In this document: positions 32,969-42,359 of the stretch, piece by piece
Position numbering within the stretch: the stretch's first letter is position 1
How the letters are laid out: every line of letters begins with the position of its first letter
Assembly: GCF_920984665.1 (NCBI RefSeq)
Contig: NZ_CAKLBP010000002.1
Location: 62,001-126,000, forward strand
DNA: 64,000 bases
DNA from: Pedobacter sp. Leaf170
GTDB taxonomy: Bacteria; Bacteroidota; Bacteroidia; Sphingobacteriales; Sphingobacteriaceae
Direction: 5' to 3'
Notes under the pieces: model-generated
Seen by the model: the letters and a program-made list of their open reading frames with translations, nothing else
Told to the model about the DNA's origin: nothing
Database searches by the model: none
Position numbers and translations under genes: made by a program

Positions 32969-34048
32969 ATGAGCAAAACAATTAATACAGTGATTACCGG
33001 AACCGGGAGCTATATTCCTGAAAATATTATTTCTGGTGATGAATTTTTAAATTCTACATTTTTTGAGAACGGAAGTCGTTTAGAAAAGGAAAACGCAGAA
33101 ATTATTCACAAATTTTCCGAAATCACAGAAATCGTTGAACGAAGATACGTGTGTTCGGATTTACAAAACAACCAGATTGGCGCAAAAGCTGCAGAGAGCG
33201 CTATCGAAAATGCAGGTATAGATAAGGAAACATTAGATTATATTATTTTCTGCCACAATTTCGGCGATGTTCCGCTAAACAGTAACCGCACCGATATTCT
33301 GCCTTCTCTTGCATCAAAAGTAAAACAGCAATTGGGCATTTTAAATCCTGATTGTGTAGCCTACGACATCATTTTTGGTTGCCCTGGATGGGTACAAGGC
33401 GCAATACAGGCCGATTATTACATAAAAAGTGGTGATGCAAAACGAGTTTTAGTGATTGGTGCAGAAACACTCTCCAGAATTATTGACCCACACGATAGAG
33501 ATAGCATGATTTTCTCTGATGGCGCCGGTGCAGTAATTTTTCAAGCGGAAGATGAAGCTGATACCAAAAATGGAATACTCGCACATAAAACAGAAACCCA
33601 TGCCGTAAATTATGGCAACCTGTTAACAATGGGCAAAGGTTTTCATCCTGAAGAAACAAATGGTAATTTATACCTCAAAATGAATGGCCGTAAACTTTAC
33701 GAGTTTGCGGTAGTTCAGGTTCCACAAGTTATTAAAAAGGCTATTGATAAAGCTGGGCTAAGCGTTGAAGATGTAAACATCGTGTTCGTTCATCAGGCAA
33801 ATGGTAAAATGGATGCAGCTATTATGAAACGACTGTTTAAACTTTATGGTTTAGATAGTGTACCAGAAAATCTGGTTCCTATGACGATTTCCTGGCTAGG
33901 AAACAGCAGCGTTGCAACTGTACCAACGCTTTTAGATTTGGTTTTAAAAGAACAGGTTAAAGGTTACAAAGTTAAAAAAGGCGATGTTGCCGTATTCGCT
34001 TCAGTTGGCGCCGGGATGCACATCAATGCCTTTATCTACAAATTTTAA
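32969..34048 (+). CDS. 3-oxoacyl-ACP synthase III-like thiolase-fold enzyme
   Basis: A 359-residue member of the KASIII/FabH family. The triad is complete: Cys138 in FGCPGWVQG, His275 in VFVHQANGKM and Asn312 in WLGNSSVA. It would condense an acyl-CoA with malonyl-ACP or a related acceptor. The insertion near residues 28-50 and the overall length exceed housekeeping FabH (about 320), and no fab genes lie nearby, so a specialised product is possible. It follows a two-component system by 69 bases. Its last four bases overlap the 3' end of the convergent TPR gene. Confidence 0.85.
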   Translation: MSKTINTVITGTGSYIPENIISGDEFLNSTFFENGSRLEKENAEIIHKFSEITEIVERRYVCSDLQNNQIGAKAAESAIENAGIDKETLDYIIFCHNFGDVPLNSNRTDILPSLASKVKQQLGILNPDCVAYDIIFGCPGWVQGAIQADYYIKSGDAKRVLVIGAETLSRIIDPHDRDSMIFSDGAGAVIFQAEDEADTKNGILAHKTETHAVNYGNLLTMGKGFHPEETNGNLYLKMNGRKLYEFAVVQVPQVIKKAIDKAGLSVEDVNIVFVHQANGKMDAAIMKRLFKLYGLDSVPENLVPMTISWLGNSSVATVPTLLDLVLKEQVKGYKVKKGDVAVFASVGAGMHINAFIYKF

Positions 34049-35526
34049 TTAAGCCGTTTTAATCCGGCTTTTGCCTGGCTTTCAATACTGTTTTCATATT
34101 CATGATTTTTCATGGCTATTGCAGTATTGAAAGCCTCTTTAGCTTTCGCCTTATTTCCCTTTTTCTCATAAACCTTACCCATTTGTAAGGCTGCGTTGGC
34201 GGCAAAAAAATATTTTAAATTCCGACCCTGGTTTATGGTAGATTGATAGTAATTAATTGCGGTATCGTCCTTACCCAAATCATCATTAATACGACCCATC
34301 CGATAGGTAAATTCGGTTTTATCTTTATCAGATGAATAGTTTCCTGCATCTTTGCCATCTAATTGTTGCAGCGCTTTAGTAAAATATCCGCCGTCAAACA
34401 ACAATCTCGCTTTCAATAAATCAATTGGCGGAGCTGGAGCCATTGCTTCGCTTTGCGCTTGTTTGTCCTTATCGTAGTAACTGTAGCCTCCATCAACTGC
34501 TTTTTTTGCATAAGATGTATAACCATTTTTATCCCCTTTTAAAAGTGATATCCAGGCTAACCTAAGGTTTGAATCTTTGATATAATTTACGCCTTTATTA
34601 CTTTGTAAAAATTTATTTAAATAGCCTGAGGCACTTAAATCCAGTTTATTTAAGTGCGCTACGCCTTCCAAATATTCAAGGTATGGGAAAGCGGAATAAG
34701 TTGCGCCTTCTGGTCTTTTTGATAAAATTGAGATGGCCTCATCATTATGGCCGGTTTTTATACAAATATATCCTCGTAAATAGCTTTTCAATAAACTAGA
34801 ATCGGCGATACGTTCGGTAAATTTCATGGTTTTTGAATAAGCAGATGGACTATGCGCCACATCACTCAGAACATAAGCGTAATAGAAAACCAATTCTTCG
34901 TAAAAGGGTTCGTAGCTGGTTTTTGGCAAACTTTCTGCAAGCTTATCTAAAGTATTTAAGCCGTTCTGCAAATTTCCTTTTATGCCAAAAGTAGCCAATG
35001 TGCTCTTTAGTGCGCCATCAGGTAAATTACCCATAACCGCGTTAATTAACCCTAAACCCTTGCTGTTAAGTATAAAATTTGGAAATTTCCTGGCGTTTTC
35101 CTGTAAAAGATTATTCGCCTTACGAATTTCCATCGCAGCATTAAAATATTCACCAAAACGGCCCCTGGCCAATGCCCATTGAAGGTTTATTTCCGCCTGA
35201 GCATATAGATAATAAGGCGAATTTTTATCGTCATCACTTATTTTATCTAAGCGGGCAGCTTTATTACCTTTTAACCTATCGAAGTCTGCCTTGCTATCTG
35301 ATGTAATGAGTACAAAATAATCTACATAATTTTCGAGAAGCGGAATAATAGCATTATTTGGTCTGAGTTTTTTCTCTGTGGAGATATATGCCCTGGCATT
35401 GCCAAGTTTTAATTCGAAGATACTTTTATAAGCATTAAGACAATTTGCATTAAAATCGAAATTTGAAAATGCAGAAAAGGGGGTTAGGAGAGCGATTAAA
35501 AAAAGTAATCGTAAGGTTTTAGTCAT
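34045..35526 (-). CDS. Secreted TPR-repeat protein
   Basis: A 493-residue exported protein (signal ending SAFSNF). It is almost all alpha-helical, with TPR-like repeats most evident at 380-490 (FTYRMGRINDDLGKDDTAINYYQSTINQG, then AALQMGKVYEKKGNKAKAKEAFNTAIAM). No enzyme motif. Such proteins are protein-binding scaffolds in the periplasm or envelope. It overlaps the KASIII-like gene tail to tail by four bases. Confidence 0.8.
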   Translation of the reverse strand: MTKTLRLLFLIALLTPFSAFSNFDFNANCLNAYKSIFELKLGNARAYISTEKKLRPNNAIIPLLENYVDYFVLITSDSKADFDRLKGNKAARLDKISDDDKNSPYYLYAQAEINLQWALARGRFGEYFNAAMEIRKANNLLQENARKFPNFILNSKGLGLINAVMGNLPDGALKSTLATFGIKGNLQNGLNTLDKLAESLPKTSYEPFYEELVFYYAYVLSDVAHSPSAYSKTMKFTERIADSSLLKSYLRGYICIKTGHNDEAISILSKRPEGATYSAFPYLEYLEGVAHLNKLDLSASGYLNKFLQSNKGVNYIKDSNLRLAWISLLKGDKNGYTSYAKKAVDGGYSYYDKDKQAQSEAMAPAPPIDLLKARLLFDGGYFTKALQQLDGKDAGNYSSDKDKTEFTYRMGRINDDLGKDDTAINYYQSTINQGRNLKYFFAANAALQMGKVYEKKGNKAKAKEAFNTAIAMKNHEYENSIESQAKAGLKRLN

Positions 35527-35622
35527 GCCTTAATGTTCGGGTATAAATTTTAATGCTCTTGAGCAAATATTGTTCCTTAAATCGAATATAATCACAAATA
35601 GCAGCGATTTTGCGCTAAAAAC

Positions 35623-35653
35623 AAAAAGGCCTTGAAATTTTCAAGGCCTTTTT
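35623..35653 (-). terminator. Bidirectional terminator after the zinc-ribbon gene
   Basis: AAAAAGGCCTTGAAA pairs with TTTCAAGGCCTTTTT with almost no loop excess; the A and T runs at the ends serve either strand. Confidence 0.85.
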
Positions 35654-35670
35654 AAAAATTTTATTTAAGA

Positions 35671-36414
35671 TTAAGCTTCAGCAACTTCTTGCGTTAAGGC
35701 TTCATCAACTAAAATACGTCCGCAGTGCTCGCAAACAATAATTTTTTTACGTTGACGAATGTCTAATTGGCGCTGAGGCGGAATCTGGTTGAAACATCCT
35801 GAACATGAATCACGATCGATAGTTACAACAGCTAAACCATTTACAGCATTTTTGCGTAAACGTTTGTATGCAACTAATAAACGTTCTTCAATAGCTGGTT
35901 CAGATTTATCTGCTTTAGCTTGTAAAGCTTGTTCTTCTTTTTCAGTTTCTGAAGTAATTACGTTCAATTCGCCTTTTTTAACCTCTAAGTCTTTCTTTCT
36001 ACCTTCTAGCTCAGCTAATGCAGCCTGGTAAATTTCAGTTTTAGAAGTGATTTCGAAACCGTGTTCTCTAATTTTCTTTTCAGACACCTGAATATCTAAT
36101 CCTTGAATCTCAATTTCTTTAGTTAAAGCATCGTATTCACGATTATTTTTAACTTCTTTTAATTGAGTATCGTATCTTTTTATCGCTGCTTGCGCATCTT
36201 TAATAGTATTTTTACGGGTTACGATAGAATCTTCTAAATCATCAAGCTCTGACTTAATTTTCTGGATTCTGGTTTCTAATCCTAACACATCATCCTCAAG
36301 GTCGGCAACTTCCATTGGCAACTCACCTCTAACCTGACGGATTTTATCGATTTTTGTGTGGATATTTTGTAATTCGTATAAAGCTTTTAGCTTTTGTTCT
36401 ACGGTTTGTTCCAT
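35671..36414 (-). CDS. Coiled-coil protein with C4 zinc ribbon
   Basis: A 247-residue protein. Residues about 20-185 form a long coiled coil (LEDDVLGLETRIQKIKSELDDLEDSI), and the C-terminus is a zinc ribbon with two cysteine pairs (CSGCFNQIPP and CEHCGRI). This is the zf-RING_7/DUF164 family that includes FlgZ (HP0958) and CdsZ; the role here is not known. The start ATG overlaps the stop of the nif3 gene by one base (TAATG), a gene pair conserved in many bacteria. Confidence 0.88.
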   Translation of the reverse strand: MEQTVEQKLKALYELQNIHTKIDKIRQVRGELPMEVADLEDDVLGLETRIQKIKSELDDLEDSIVTRKNTIKDAQAAIKRYDTQLKEVKNNREYDALTKEIEIQGLDIQVSEKKIREHGFEITSKTEIYQAALAELEGRKKDLEVKKGELNVITSETEKEEQALQAKADKSEPAIEERLLVAYKRLRKNAVNGLAVVTIDRDSCSGCFNQIPPQRQLDIRQRKKIIVCEHCGRILVDEALTQEVAEA

Positions 36415-37511
36415 TAAAACAAGTAATTTATGGGGTTTGTATTTTGCTCCGTTAAACGGATTGCAAAGTTAGTAAATTTTTTCTGAATAATTTCAACCAA
36501 TAAATTTGATGTAAATTGTTCAGTTTCAAAGTGTCCGATGTCGGCGATGATGATTTTTTCTTCTGCATCAAAAAACTCATGATATTTAAAATCTGCAGTA
36601 ATAAAAGCATCTGCTCCGGCTGCAATGGCTTCCTTTAACAGAAAACTACCAGAGCCACCACAAACCGCAACTTTTTTTATCCTTTTAGGTAAAACCGATG
36701 TATGGCGAACCACTTTTGCATTCATTTTATCTTTTACCATGTGCAAAAAATCATAGGCTTCCATATCATATTCCAACCAACCCAACATGCCCGAGCCAAC
36801 TTGCTGATGCTTATTTTCAAGATTATAAATATCGTAAGCCACTTCTTCGTAAGGATGATTTTCGAAAAGCGCAACCAAAATTTTTCTTTGAGATTGTACC
36901 GGAAAAATGGTTTCAATACGAATTTCAGCTTCGTGATGCTGGGCGCCTCGTTCACCCACATAAGGGTTTGCATCATCGTTTGCTTTAAATGTGCCTATGC
37001 CGTTGGCGTTAAAACTGGTTTCACTATAATTACCAATATTGCCGGCACCTGCGTAAAATAGTGCCTGCCTTAATTGTTCTGCCTGCGCTTGCGGACAAAA
37101 CGTAACCAGCTTTTTTAAAATACCTGACTTTGGCGCTAAAACTTTAATTCCGGTTAAGCCTAATCTATCGCAAATGCGGGCGTTAACTCCGGTATGTACA
37201 CTATCTAAATTGGTATGAATGGCATATAAGGCTACATTGTTTTTTATCGCTTTTAAAACAACTCGTTCTACATAGTTTTTGCCATTAAATTTTTTTAAGC
37301 CTTTAAAAACAATTGGGTGATGGGTAATGATAAGATTACAACCGGTAGAAATTGCTTCATCAACAATTTTTTCTACACAATCAAGAGCCACCAAAGCTGC
37401 ACGAATTTCCATATTCGGGTCGCCAACAATTAAACCAGAATTATCATAATCTTCCTGGTAATTTAAAGGCGCAATACTTTCGAGGTAGTTTGTAATTTCT
37501 GATAATCTCAT
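36414..37511 (-). CDS. Nif3-like dinuclear metal-centre protein
   Basis: A 365-residue NIF3/DUF34 protein with the PII-like insert typical of the long form. Metal ligands are seen in THHPIVFKGLKK, HTNLDSVHTGVN and DIGHFETEQF. The family forms a hexamer with a two-metal site; it has been annotated as GTP cyclohydrolase 1 type 2, but the true substrate is not settled. Coupled to the zinc-ribbon gene downstream. Confidence 0.9.
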   Translation of the reverse strand: MRLSEITNYLESIAPLNYQEDYDNSGLIVGDPNMEIRAALVALDCVEKIVDEAISTGCNLIITHHPIVFKGLKKFNGKNYVERVVLKAIKNNVALYAIHTNLDSVHTGVNARICDRLGLTGIKVLAPKSGILKKLVTFCPQAQAEQLRQALFYAGAGNIGNYSETSFNANGIGTFKANDDANPYVGERGAQHHEAEIRIETIFPVQSQRKILVALFENHPYEEVAYDIYNLENKHQQVGSGMLGWLEYDMEAYDFLHMVKDKMNAKVVRHTSVLPKRIKKVAVCGGSGSFLLKEAIAAGADAFITADFKYHEFFDAEEKIIIADIGHFETEQFTSNLLVEIIQKKFTNFAIRLTEQNTNPINYLF

Positions 37512-37639
37512 GGTATAAAGATAGAAAATTTGAGGTTTTTTGTTCGAAAGGAATTTTTATTATGCGTTTTCTTAAGTTAATAACATTAGGCTTTAGGAGG
37601 GGAAAAACCCAGGCTAAGAAACGCAGAACTTTCGATTCT

Positions 37640-37664
37640 AAACCCGATAGAAATGAAAAGCCCG
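37640..37664. repeat. Family C repeat
   Basis: AAACCCGATAGAAATGAAAA followed by GCCCG. It sits in the 244-base gap between nif3 and the TM2 gene. The following CCCGAACTTGTTTCGGG is a small hairpin. No gene in this gap. Confidence 0.55.
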
Positions 37665-37755
37665 CAATCCCGAACTTGTTTCGGGAGCGGACTTGAAAAT
37701 GTATAGCGGGACGAACGCTTAACTATTGAACTGAAGTTGCTTTTCAAAAAAGAAA

Positions 37756-38124
37756 TTATTGGAAGCCACCCATTCTAACCATTTGTAAGCTTTCGAAAGC
37801 CATTTTTTGGTTGTGCTCAAAAGCTAATTGTTTATGATTAATGATATCTACAATAGAACCGATAAAACACAATCCGATTGTAAACAAATACAGTAATCCC
37901 ATTCCGATTTGACCGATAATAAAGCGCTGTAAACCGGGAACTAATAATAAACCTATGATACAGAAAATTAACATATCTGATGGGTTTTTCCTTTTGCTGC
38001 TGTAAACCATTAAAAAGTTACGCAATTGCTGCTCGTTTAAACCTGTGGTTGCTTGTTGTAAGTATGAATATTCTTCTGGCGTTATACCTGGTAACGACAT
38101 TAGAGGTGATTGATAAATGTCCAT
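37756..38124 (-). CDS. TM2 domain membrane protein
   Basis: A 122-residue protein. After a soluble N-terminus (LPGITPEEYSYLQQATTGL) come two membrane helices, IFCIIGLLLVPGLQRFIIGQIGMGLLYLF and GLCFIGSIVDIINH, matching the TM2 domain with its central GQxxxG-like turn and the terminal D. Function unknown. It follows the DUF2752 gene by 4 bases, and the two are a frequent pair in Bacteroidota. Confidence 0.85.
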   Translation of the reverse strand: MDIYQSPLMSLPGITPEEYSYLQQATTGLNEQQLRNFLMVYSSKRKNPSDMLIFCIIGLLLVPGLQRFIIGQIGMGLLYLFTIGLCFIGSIVDIINHKQLAFEHNQKMAFESLQMVRMGGFQ

Positions 38125-38128
38125 AATA

Positions 38129-38431
38129 TTATATTTTTGATATTGTGTGTTTATGTTGTACTACGTTATTTGCTAAAATTATAATTCTGTAACCTAATAT
38201 TGCCAGCGCCGGAAATCCAAACCAATGTTGTTTAAAACTTTCGGCAAATTCTCCGTGAAAAATATGGCTTATCGAACGTCCTAAGCCGCAACCGGGGCAC
38301 CAACTTTCAAAACCTAAATTTGCCAGCGGGCAAAGCGTAAAATGATGCTCATGAGTATTAGCTACTGCTAATAAACTTAAAGCTGTTACCCAGAAAAATA
38401 ATTCTATCGGGAAGCTTTTAAAGTATTTCAT
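38129..38431 (-). CDS. DUF2752 membrane protein
   Basis: About 100 residues with two membrane helices and the DUF2752 core: CPLANLGFESWCPGCGLGRSISHIFHGEF, where the CPGCGxxR motif is diagnostic. Function unknown. An ATG three codons earlier (38440) is possible. It is the upstream partner of the TM2 gene and lies divergent from mfd. Confidence 0.85.
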   Translation of the reverse strand: MKYFKSFPIELFFWVTALSLLAVANTHEHHFTLCPLANLGFESWCPGCGLGRSISHIFHGEFAESFKQHWFGFPALAILGYRIIILANNVVQHKHTISKI

Positions 38432-38658
38432 TGTTATCAATTTATATGGTTTAGAGGCTTTTAAGAATGTTTTGTTACAGATTTTGGCCCTAATTCGACG
38501 AATGGGCGTTAAATAACGACAAATTACTTTTTTAATTCGAAGAGTTTGAGTTCATGGATTTTTGAATTACTTTTTTCGAAAATCAAAAGTATGTAAAAAA
38601 CCTTAATGCAGGTTCACGGTTAATTCTATAATAGAAAGCTCAATTGAGAAATAAACCT

Positions 38659-38666
38659 TAAATTTG
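38659..38666 (+). promoter_or_regulatory. Possible -7 element before mfd
   Basis: TAAATTTG matches TAnnTTTG and ends six bases before the GTG at 38672. If it is used, the mfd transcript would be nearly leaderless. No -33 box was identified with confidence. Confidence 0.35.
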
Positions 38667-38671
38667 TGTTA

Positions 38672-41600
38672 GTGAATATCCGCGATTTAATAAACCGATA
38701 CAAAACCGACGACAGGGTTACAGCTTTTACAAAAGCGCTGAATTCAGCAAAAAACCCGAAAATTCAATTAAAAGGATTAGTAGGCTCTGCCGATGCTGTC
38801 GTTGCACTTTCTTCATATTTTTTACTTCATAAACCTTTATTGTTTATTTTTCCTGATAGGGAAGAAGCCGCTTATTTTCAATCGGATTTGGAAAGCGTGT
38901 TGGATAAGCAGGTTTTACTTTTCCCATCTTCATATCGTAAATCGTTTGATTTTACTCAGGTAGATACGGCAAATGTTTTGGCCCGTGCCGAAGTTTTGAA
39001 TGAGCTTAACCACGATTCTGAATATGGAAAAATTGTGGTTTCTTACCCTGAAGCTATTGCCGAAAAGGTTATTGACCGTTCTGCACTAGAAAAAAACACT
39101 TTAGAAATTGCAGTTGGCGCAAAGCTTGGCATCGATTTTATTAATGAATTTTTAATTGATTACGATTTCGACCGCCGTGATTTTGTATACGAACCAGGGC
39201 AGTTTTCCATCCGTGGTGGTATTGTAGATATATTTTCTTTTTCTTCGGATTTACCTTTCCGAATAGAATTTTTTGGCGATGAAGTAGAAAGCATTCGTAG
39301 TTTTGATATCGAAAGTCAGCTTTCGGTTGCCGACACTAAATCGCTTACCATTGTGCCAAATGTACAGGCGAAGTTTTTAACAGAAAGTAACATCAGCATT
39401 TTAGATTACATTGATGCTGATACCCAACTTTGGTTTAAGGATATTGAATTTACCCTCGACATTGTAAAAGCAGGTTATAAAAAGGCTGTTGAACTTTGGA
39501 AGGCTTTATCGGCAAATGATAAAACTCAAAACCCCGAGTGGATTGACCCGAAATTTGCTTTTACGGATGAGAAGCTTTTAGGCGACCATCTTCAGGATTT
39601 CCCGATTATAGAATTTGGTAAGCAGTTTTTTTATCAAACGGATAATCGTTTTGAGTTTGAAACTCGTCCACAGCCGTCTTTTAATAAGGATTTTAACCTA
39701 CTCATTCACAACTTAAAAGAAAACGAAAAGGCTGGTATCGTAAACTTCATTTTTACTGATTCGCCTAAGCAAATTGAGCGTTTGTATGCCATTTTAGATG
39801 ATATTGATAAAAGTGCAAAGTTTACACCAATAAATAGCATGTTGCGTGAGGGCTTTGTTGATGCACAAATTCAAACCGCTTTCTACACCGATCATCAAAT
39901 TTTCGATCGTTACTACAAATACAAGCTTAAAAAGGGTTATCAGAAAAGTCAGGCTATAACTTTAAAAGATTTAAGAGAGCTTAAATCTGGCGATTATGTT
40001 ACCCATATTGACCATGGAATTGGAAAATATGCAGGTTTAGAAAAGGTTGAAGTAAACGGAAAAACGCAGGAAATGATTCGTTTAATTTATGCAGATAATG
40101 ATTTGTTGTATGTAAACATTAACTCTTTAAATCGCATTGCGAAATACAGCGGTAAAGATAGTGGCGTACCTAAAATGAATAAATTGGGTACCGATGCCTG
40201 GGACAAGCTAAAAAAAACCACTAAAAAAAAAGTTAAAGATATTGCCCGGGATCTGATTAAGCTTTACGCTTTACGCAAAACACAGGCAGGAACCGCTTTT
40301 TCTCCCGATGGTTATTTGCAAACGGAACTAGAAGCATCTTTTATTTATGAGGATACACCAGACCAGTTAAAAGCTACACTTGATGTAAAAAAAGACATGG
40401 AATCGCCACATCCAATGGATAGATTGGTTTGTGGAGATGTAGGTTTTGGTAAAACCGAAATTGCCGTTCGTGCGGCTTTTAAAGCCGTTGCAGAAGGTAA
40501 ACAAGCAGCAATTTTAGTCCCGACTACTATTTTAGCCTTACAACATTTTAAAACGTTTTCTTCCCGCTTAAAAGATTTTCCGGTTACGGTTGATTATATA
40601 AACCGCTTTAAAACCAGTAAGCAAATTAAAGATACGCTTGCAGAGGCGGCTTCAGGAAAGGTTGATATTTTAATTGGTACACACCGCTTGCTTAGCAAAG
40701 ATGTTAAGTTTAAGGATTTAGGCATCATGATTATTGATGAAGAGCAAAAATTTGGTGTAACCGCGAAAGAAAAATTAAAAGCCTTACGCGTTAATGTTGA
40801 TACGTTAACGCTAACGGCTACGCCGATTCCACGAACCTTGCATTTTTCTTTAATGGGTGCAAGGGATTTATCGATTATCAGCACACCGCCACCAAACAGG
40901 CAGCCCGTTAGTACAGAACTACACGTTTTTAATGATAAATTAATTCAGGAAGCGATTCAGTTTGAATTGGATAGAGGCGGACAGGCATTTTTTATTCATA
41001 ACCGGGTTAACGACTTGATGCAATTGGGCGGTTTGATTCAGAAATTGGTACCAAAAGCCAGAATTGGTATTGCCCATGGTCAGTTAGATGGCGATGCTTT
41101 AGAAGATGTGATGCTTGATTTTATCAACGGAGAAAAAGATGTTCTGGTTGCCACAACCATCATCGAAGCAGGTTTAGACATTCCAAATGCCAACACAATT
41201 ATCATCAACCATGCACACATGTTTGGCTTGAGCGATTTACACCAAATGCGTGGTCGTGTTGGCCGAAGCAATAAAAAGGCGTTTTGTTATTTGCTTTCGC
41301 CGCCTTTATCAACCCTAACTTCTGAAGCCAGAAAACGACTTAGCGCTATTGAGGAATTTTCTGATTTGGGCAGCGGTTTTAATGTTGCGATGCGAGATTT
41401 AGATATCCGCGGTAGTGGAAATTTATTAGGCGCCGAACAAAGTGGCTTCATTGCAGAAATTGGTTTTGAAATGTACCATAAAATTTTAGATGAAGCTATT
41501 CAGGAGTTAAAGGAAGCTGAATTTAAAGGTTTATTTGAAAATGAACCCGCTCGTCCGTTTGTTGGGTTTACGCAAGTTGATACCGATTTAGAGCTTTACA

Positions 41601-42010
41601 TTCCTGATGCTTACATTACCAACATTACAGAGCGCTACAACCTTTATACAGAGTTATCTAAGCTGGAAAACGAAACGGATTTAGCCATATTTGAAAAGCA
41701 TTTAGCTGATAGATTTGGACCGGTTCCGCCGCAGGTAAAAACGATGCTTAGCGTGGTTAAGTTACAGTGGTTAGGCAAAAAGTTAGGTTTCGAGAAAATC
41801 AGCTTTAAGAAAAACAGTTTGCGTGGTTACTTTTTAAGCGATAAACAATCGAAATATTTCGACACCGAAACGTTTACTAAGATTTTAAGTTTTGCTCAAA
41901 ATCATCCACGAATGTGTAATTTAAAAGAAGTTAAAAACACCTTAAGAATTGCTTTTGATAACATTTCAAATGTAGATGAGGCCATACAAGTATTAGAATT
42001 AATTGATTAA
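38672..42010 (+). CDS. mfd: Transcription-repair coupling factor Mfd
   Basis: An 1112-residue ATPase that removes stalled RNA polymerase from damaged DNA and recruits UvrA. Order: UvrB-like module (to about 330), RNA-polymerase interaction domain (about 450-530, GDYVTHIDHGIGKYAG), RecG-like translocase with Walker A GDVGFGKT (about 588-595) and DEEQ (about 689-692), GRVGRS, then the TRCF C-terminal domain. Start: GTG at 38672 gives MNIRDLINRY; a GTG two codons earlier (38666) overlaps a promoter-like box. DUF3820 follows with a one-base overlap. Confidence 0.96.
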   Translation: MNIRDLINRYKTDDRVTAFTKALNSAKNPKIQLKGLVGSADAVVALSSYFLLHKPLLFIFPDREEAAYFQSDLESVLDKQVLLFPSSYRKSFDFTQVDTANVLARAEVLNELNHDSEYGKIVVSYPEAIAEKVIDRSALEKNTLEIAVGAKLGIDFINEFLIDYDFDRRDFVYEPGQFSIRGGIVDIFSFSSDLPFRIEFFGDEVESIRSFDIESQLSVADTKSLTIVPNVQAKFLTESNISILDYIDADTQLWFKDIEFTLDIVKAGYKKAVELWKALSANDKTQNPEWIDPKFAFTDEKLLGDHLQDFPIIEFGKQFFYQTDNRFEFETRPQPSFNKDFNLLIHNLKENEKAGIVNFIFTDSPKQIERLYAILDDIDKSAKFTPINSMLREGFVDAQIQTAFYTDHQIFDRYYKYKLKKGYQKSQAITLKDLRELKSGDYVTHIDHGIGKYAGLEKVEVNGKTQEMIRLIYADNDLLYVNINSLNRIAKYSGKDSGVPKMNKLGTDAWDKLKKTTKKKVKDIARDLIKLYALRKTQAGTAFSPDGYLQTELEASFIYEDTPDQLKATLDVKKDMESPHPMDRLVCGDVGFGKTEIAVRAAFKAVAEGKQAAILVPTTILALQHFKTFSSRLKDFPVTVDYINRFKTSKQIKDTLAEAASGKVDILIGTHRLLSKDVKFKDLGIMIIDEEQKFGVTAKEKLKALRVNVDTLTLTATPIPRTLHFSLMGARDLSIISTPPPNRQPVSTELHVFNDKLIQEAIQFELDRGGQAFFIHNRVNDLMQLGGLIQKLVPKARIGIAHGQLDGDALEDVMLDFINGEKDVLVATTIIEAGLDIPNANTIIINHAHMFGLSDLHQMRGRVGRSNKKAFCYLLSPPLSTLTSEARKRLSAIEEFSDLGSGFNVAMRDLDIRGSGNLLGAEQSGFIAEIGFEMYHKILDEAIQELKEAEFKGLFENEPARPFVGFTQVDTDLELYIPDAYITNITERYNLYTELSKLENETDLAIFEKHLADRFGPVPPQVKTMLSVVKLQWLGKKLGFEKISFKKNSLRGYFLSDKQSKYFDTETFTKILSFAQNHPRMCNLKEVKNTLRIAFDNISNVDEAIQVLELID

Positions 42011-42228
42011 TGTTGGATTCTACACTACTGCTCGATTTGGTAAAAATGCAAATGCCTTATGGAAAATATAAAGGCTATTTGATTTGCAACGTCCCCGAAA
42101 GTTATTTGCTTTGGTATAAAGATAAGGGTTTTCCAAAGGGAAAACTGGGCGATTTGATGGCAACAATGTTCGAAATTCGGGTTAATGGATTGGAATATTT
42201 GTTAACGCCATTGAAGAAAGGGGGATAA
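42010..42228 (+). CDS. DUF3820 family protein
   Basis: A 72-residue protein with the DUF3820 signature MPYGKYKGYLICNVPESYLLWYKDKGFPKGKLG. Its ATG overlaps the mfd stop (TAATG), so translation is probably coupled. The family is small, cytoplasmic and of unknown role. Context suggests, but does not show, a link to repair. Confidence 0.85.
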   Translation: MLDSTLLLDLVKMQMPYGKYKGYLICNVPESYLLWYKDKGFPKGKLGDLMATMFEIRVNGLEYLLTPLKKGG

Positions 42229-42293
42229 TTAGATTTTACGTTTTGGCCTTTGAGGGCACAAAGCTATTCGAAGCAAATCCTTTAGAGAAATCA

Positions 42294-42313
42294 TCATTGC
42301 GAGGCAATGACGG
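42294..42313. repeat. Family A repeat, minimal form
   Basis: TCATTGCGAGGCAATGACGG: the inner part of the family A element has been lost, leaving short arms. In the gap between two convergent genes. Confidence 0.55.
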
Positions 42314-42359
42314 AACTTTCTATATCTGCGTTGATTAGCGTAATCTGCGGGAGAATAAT

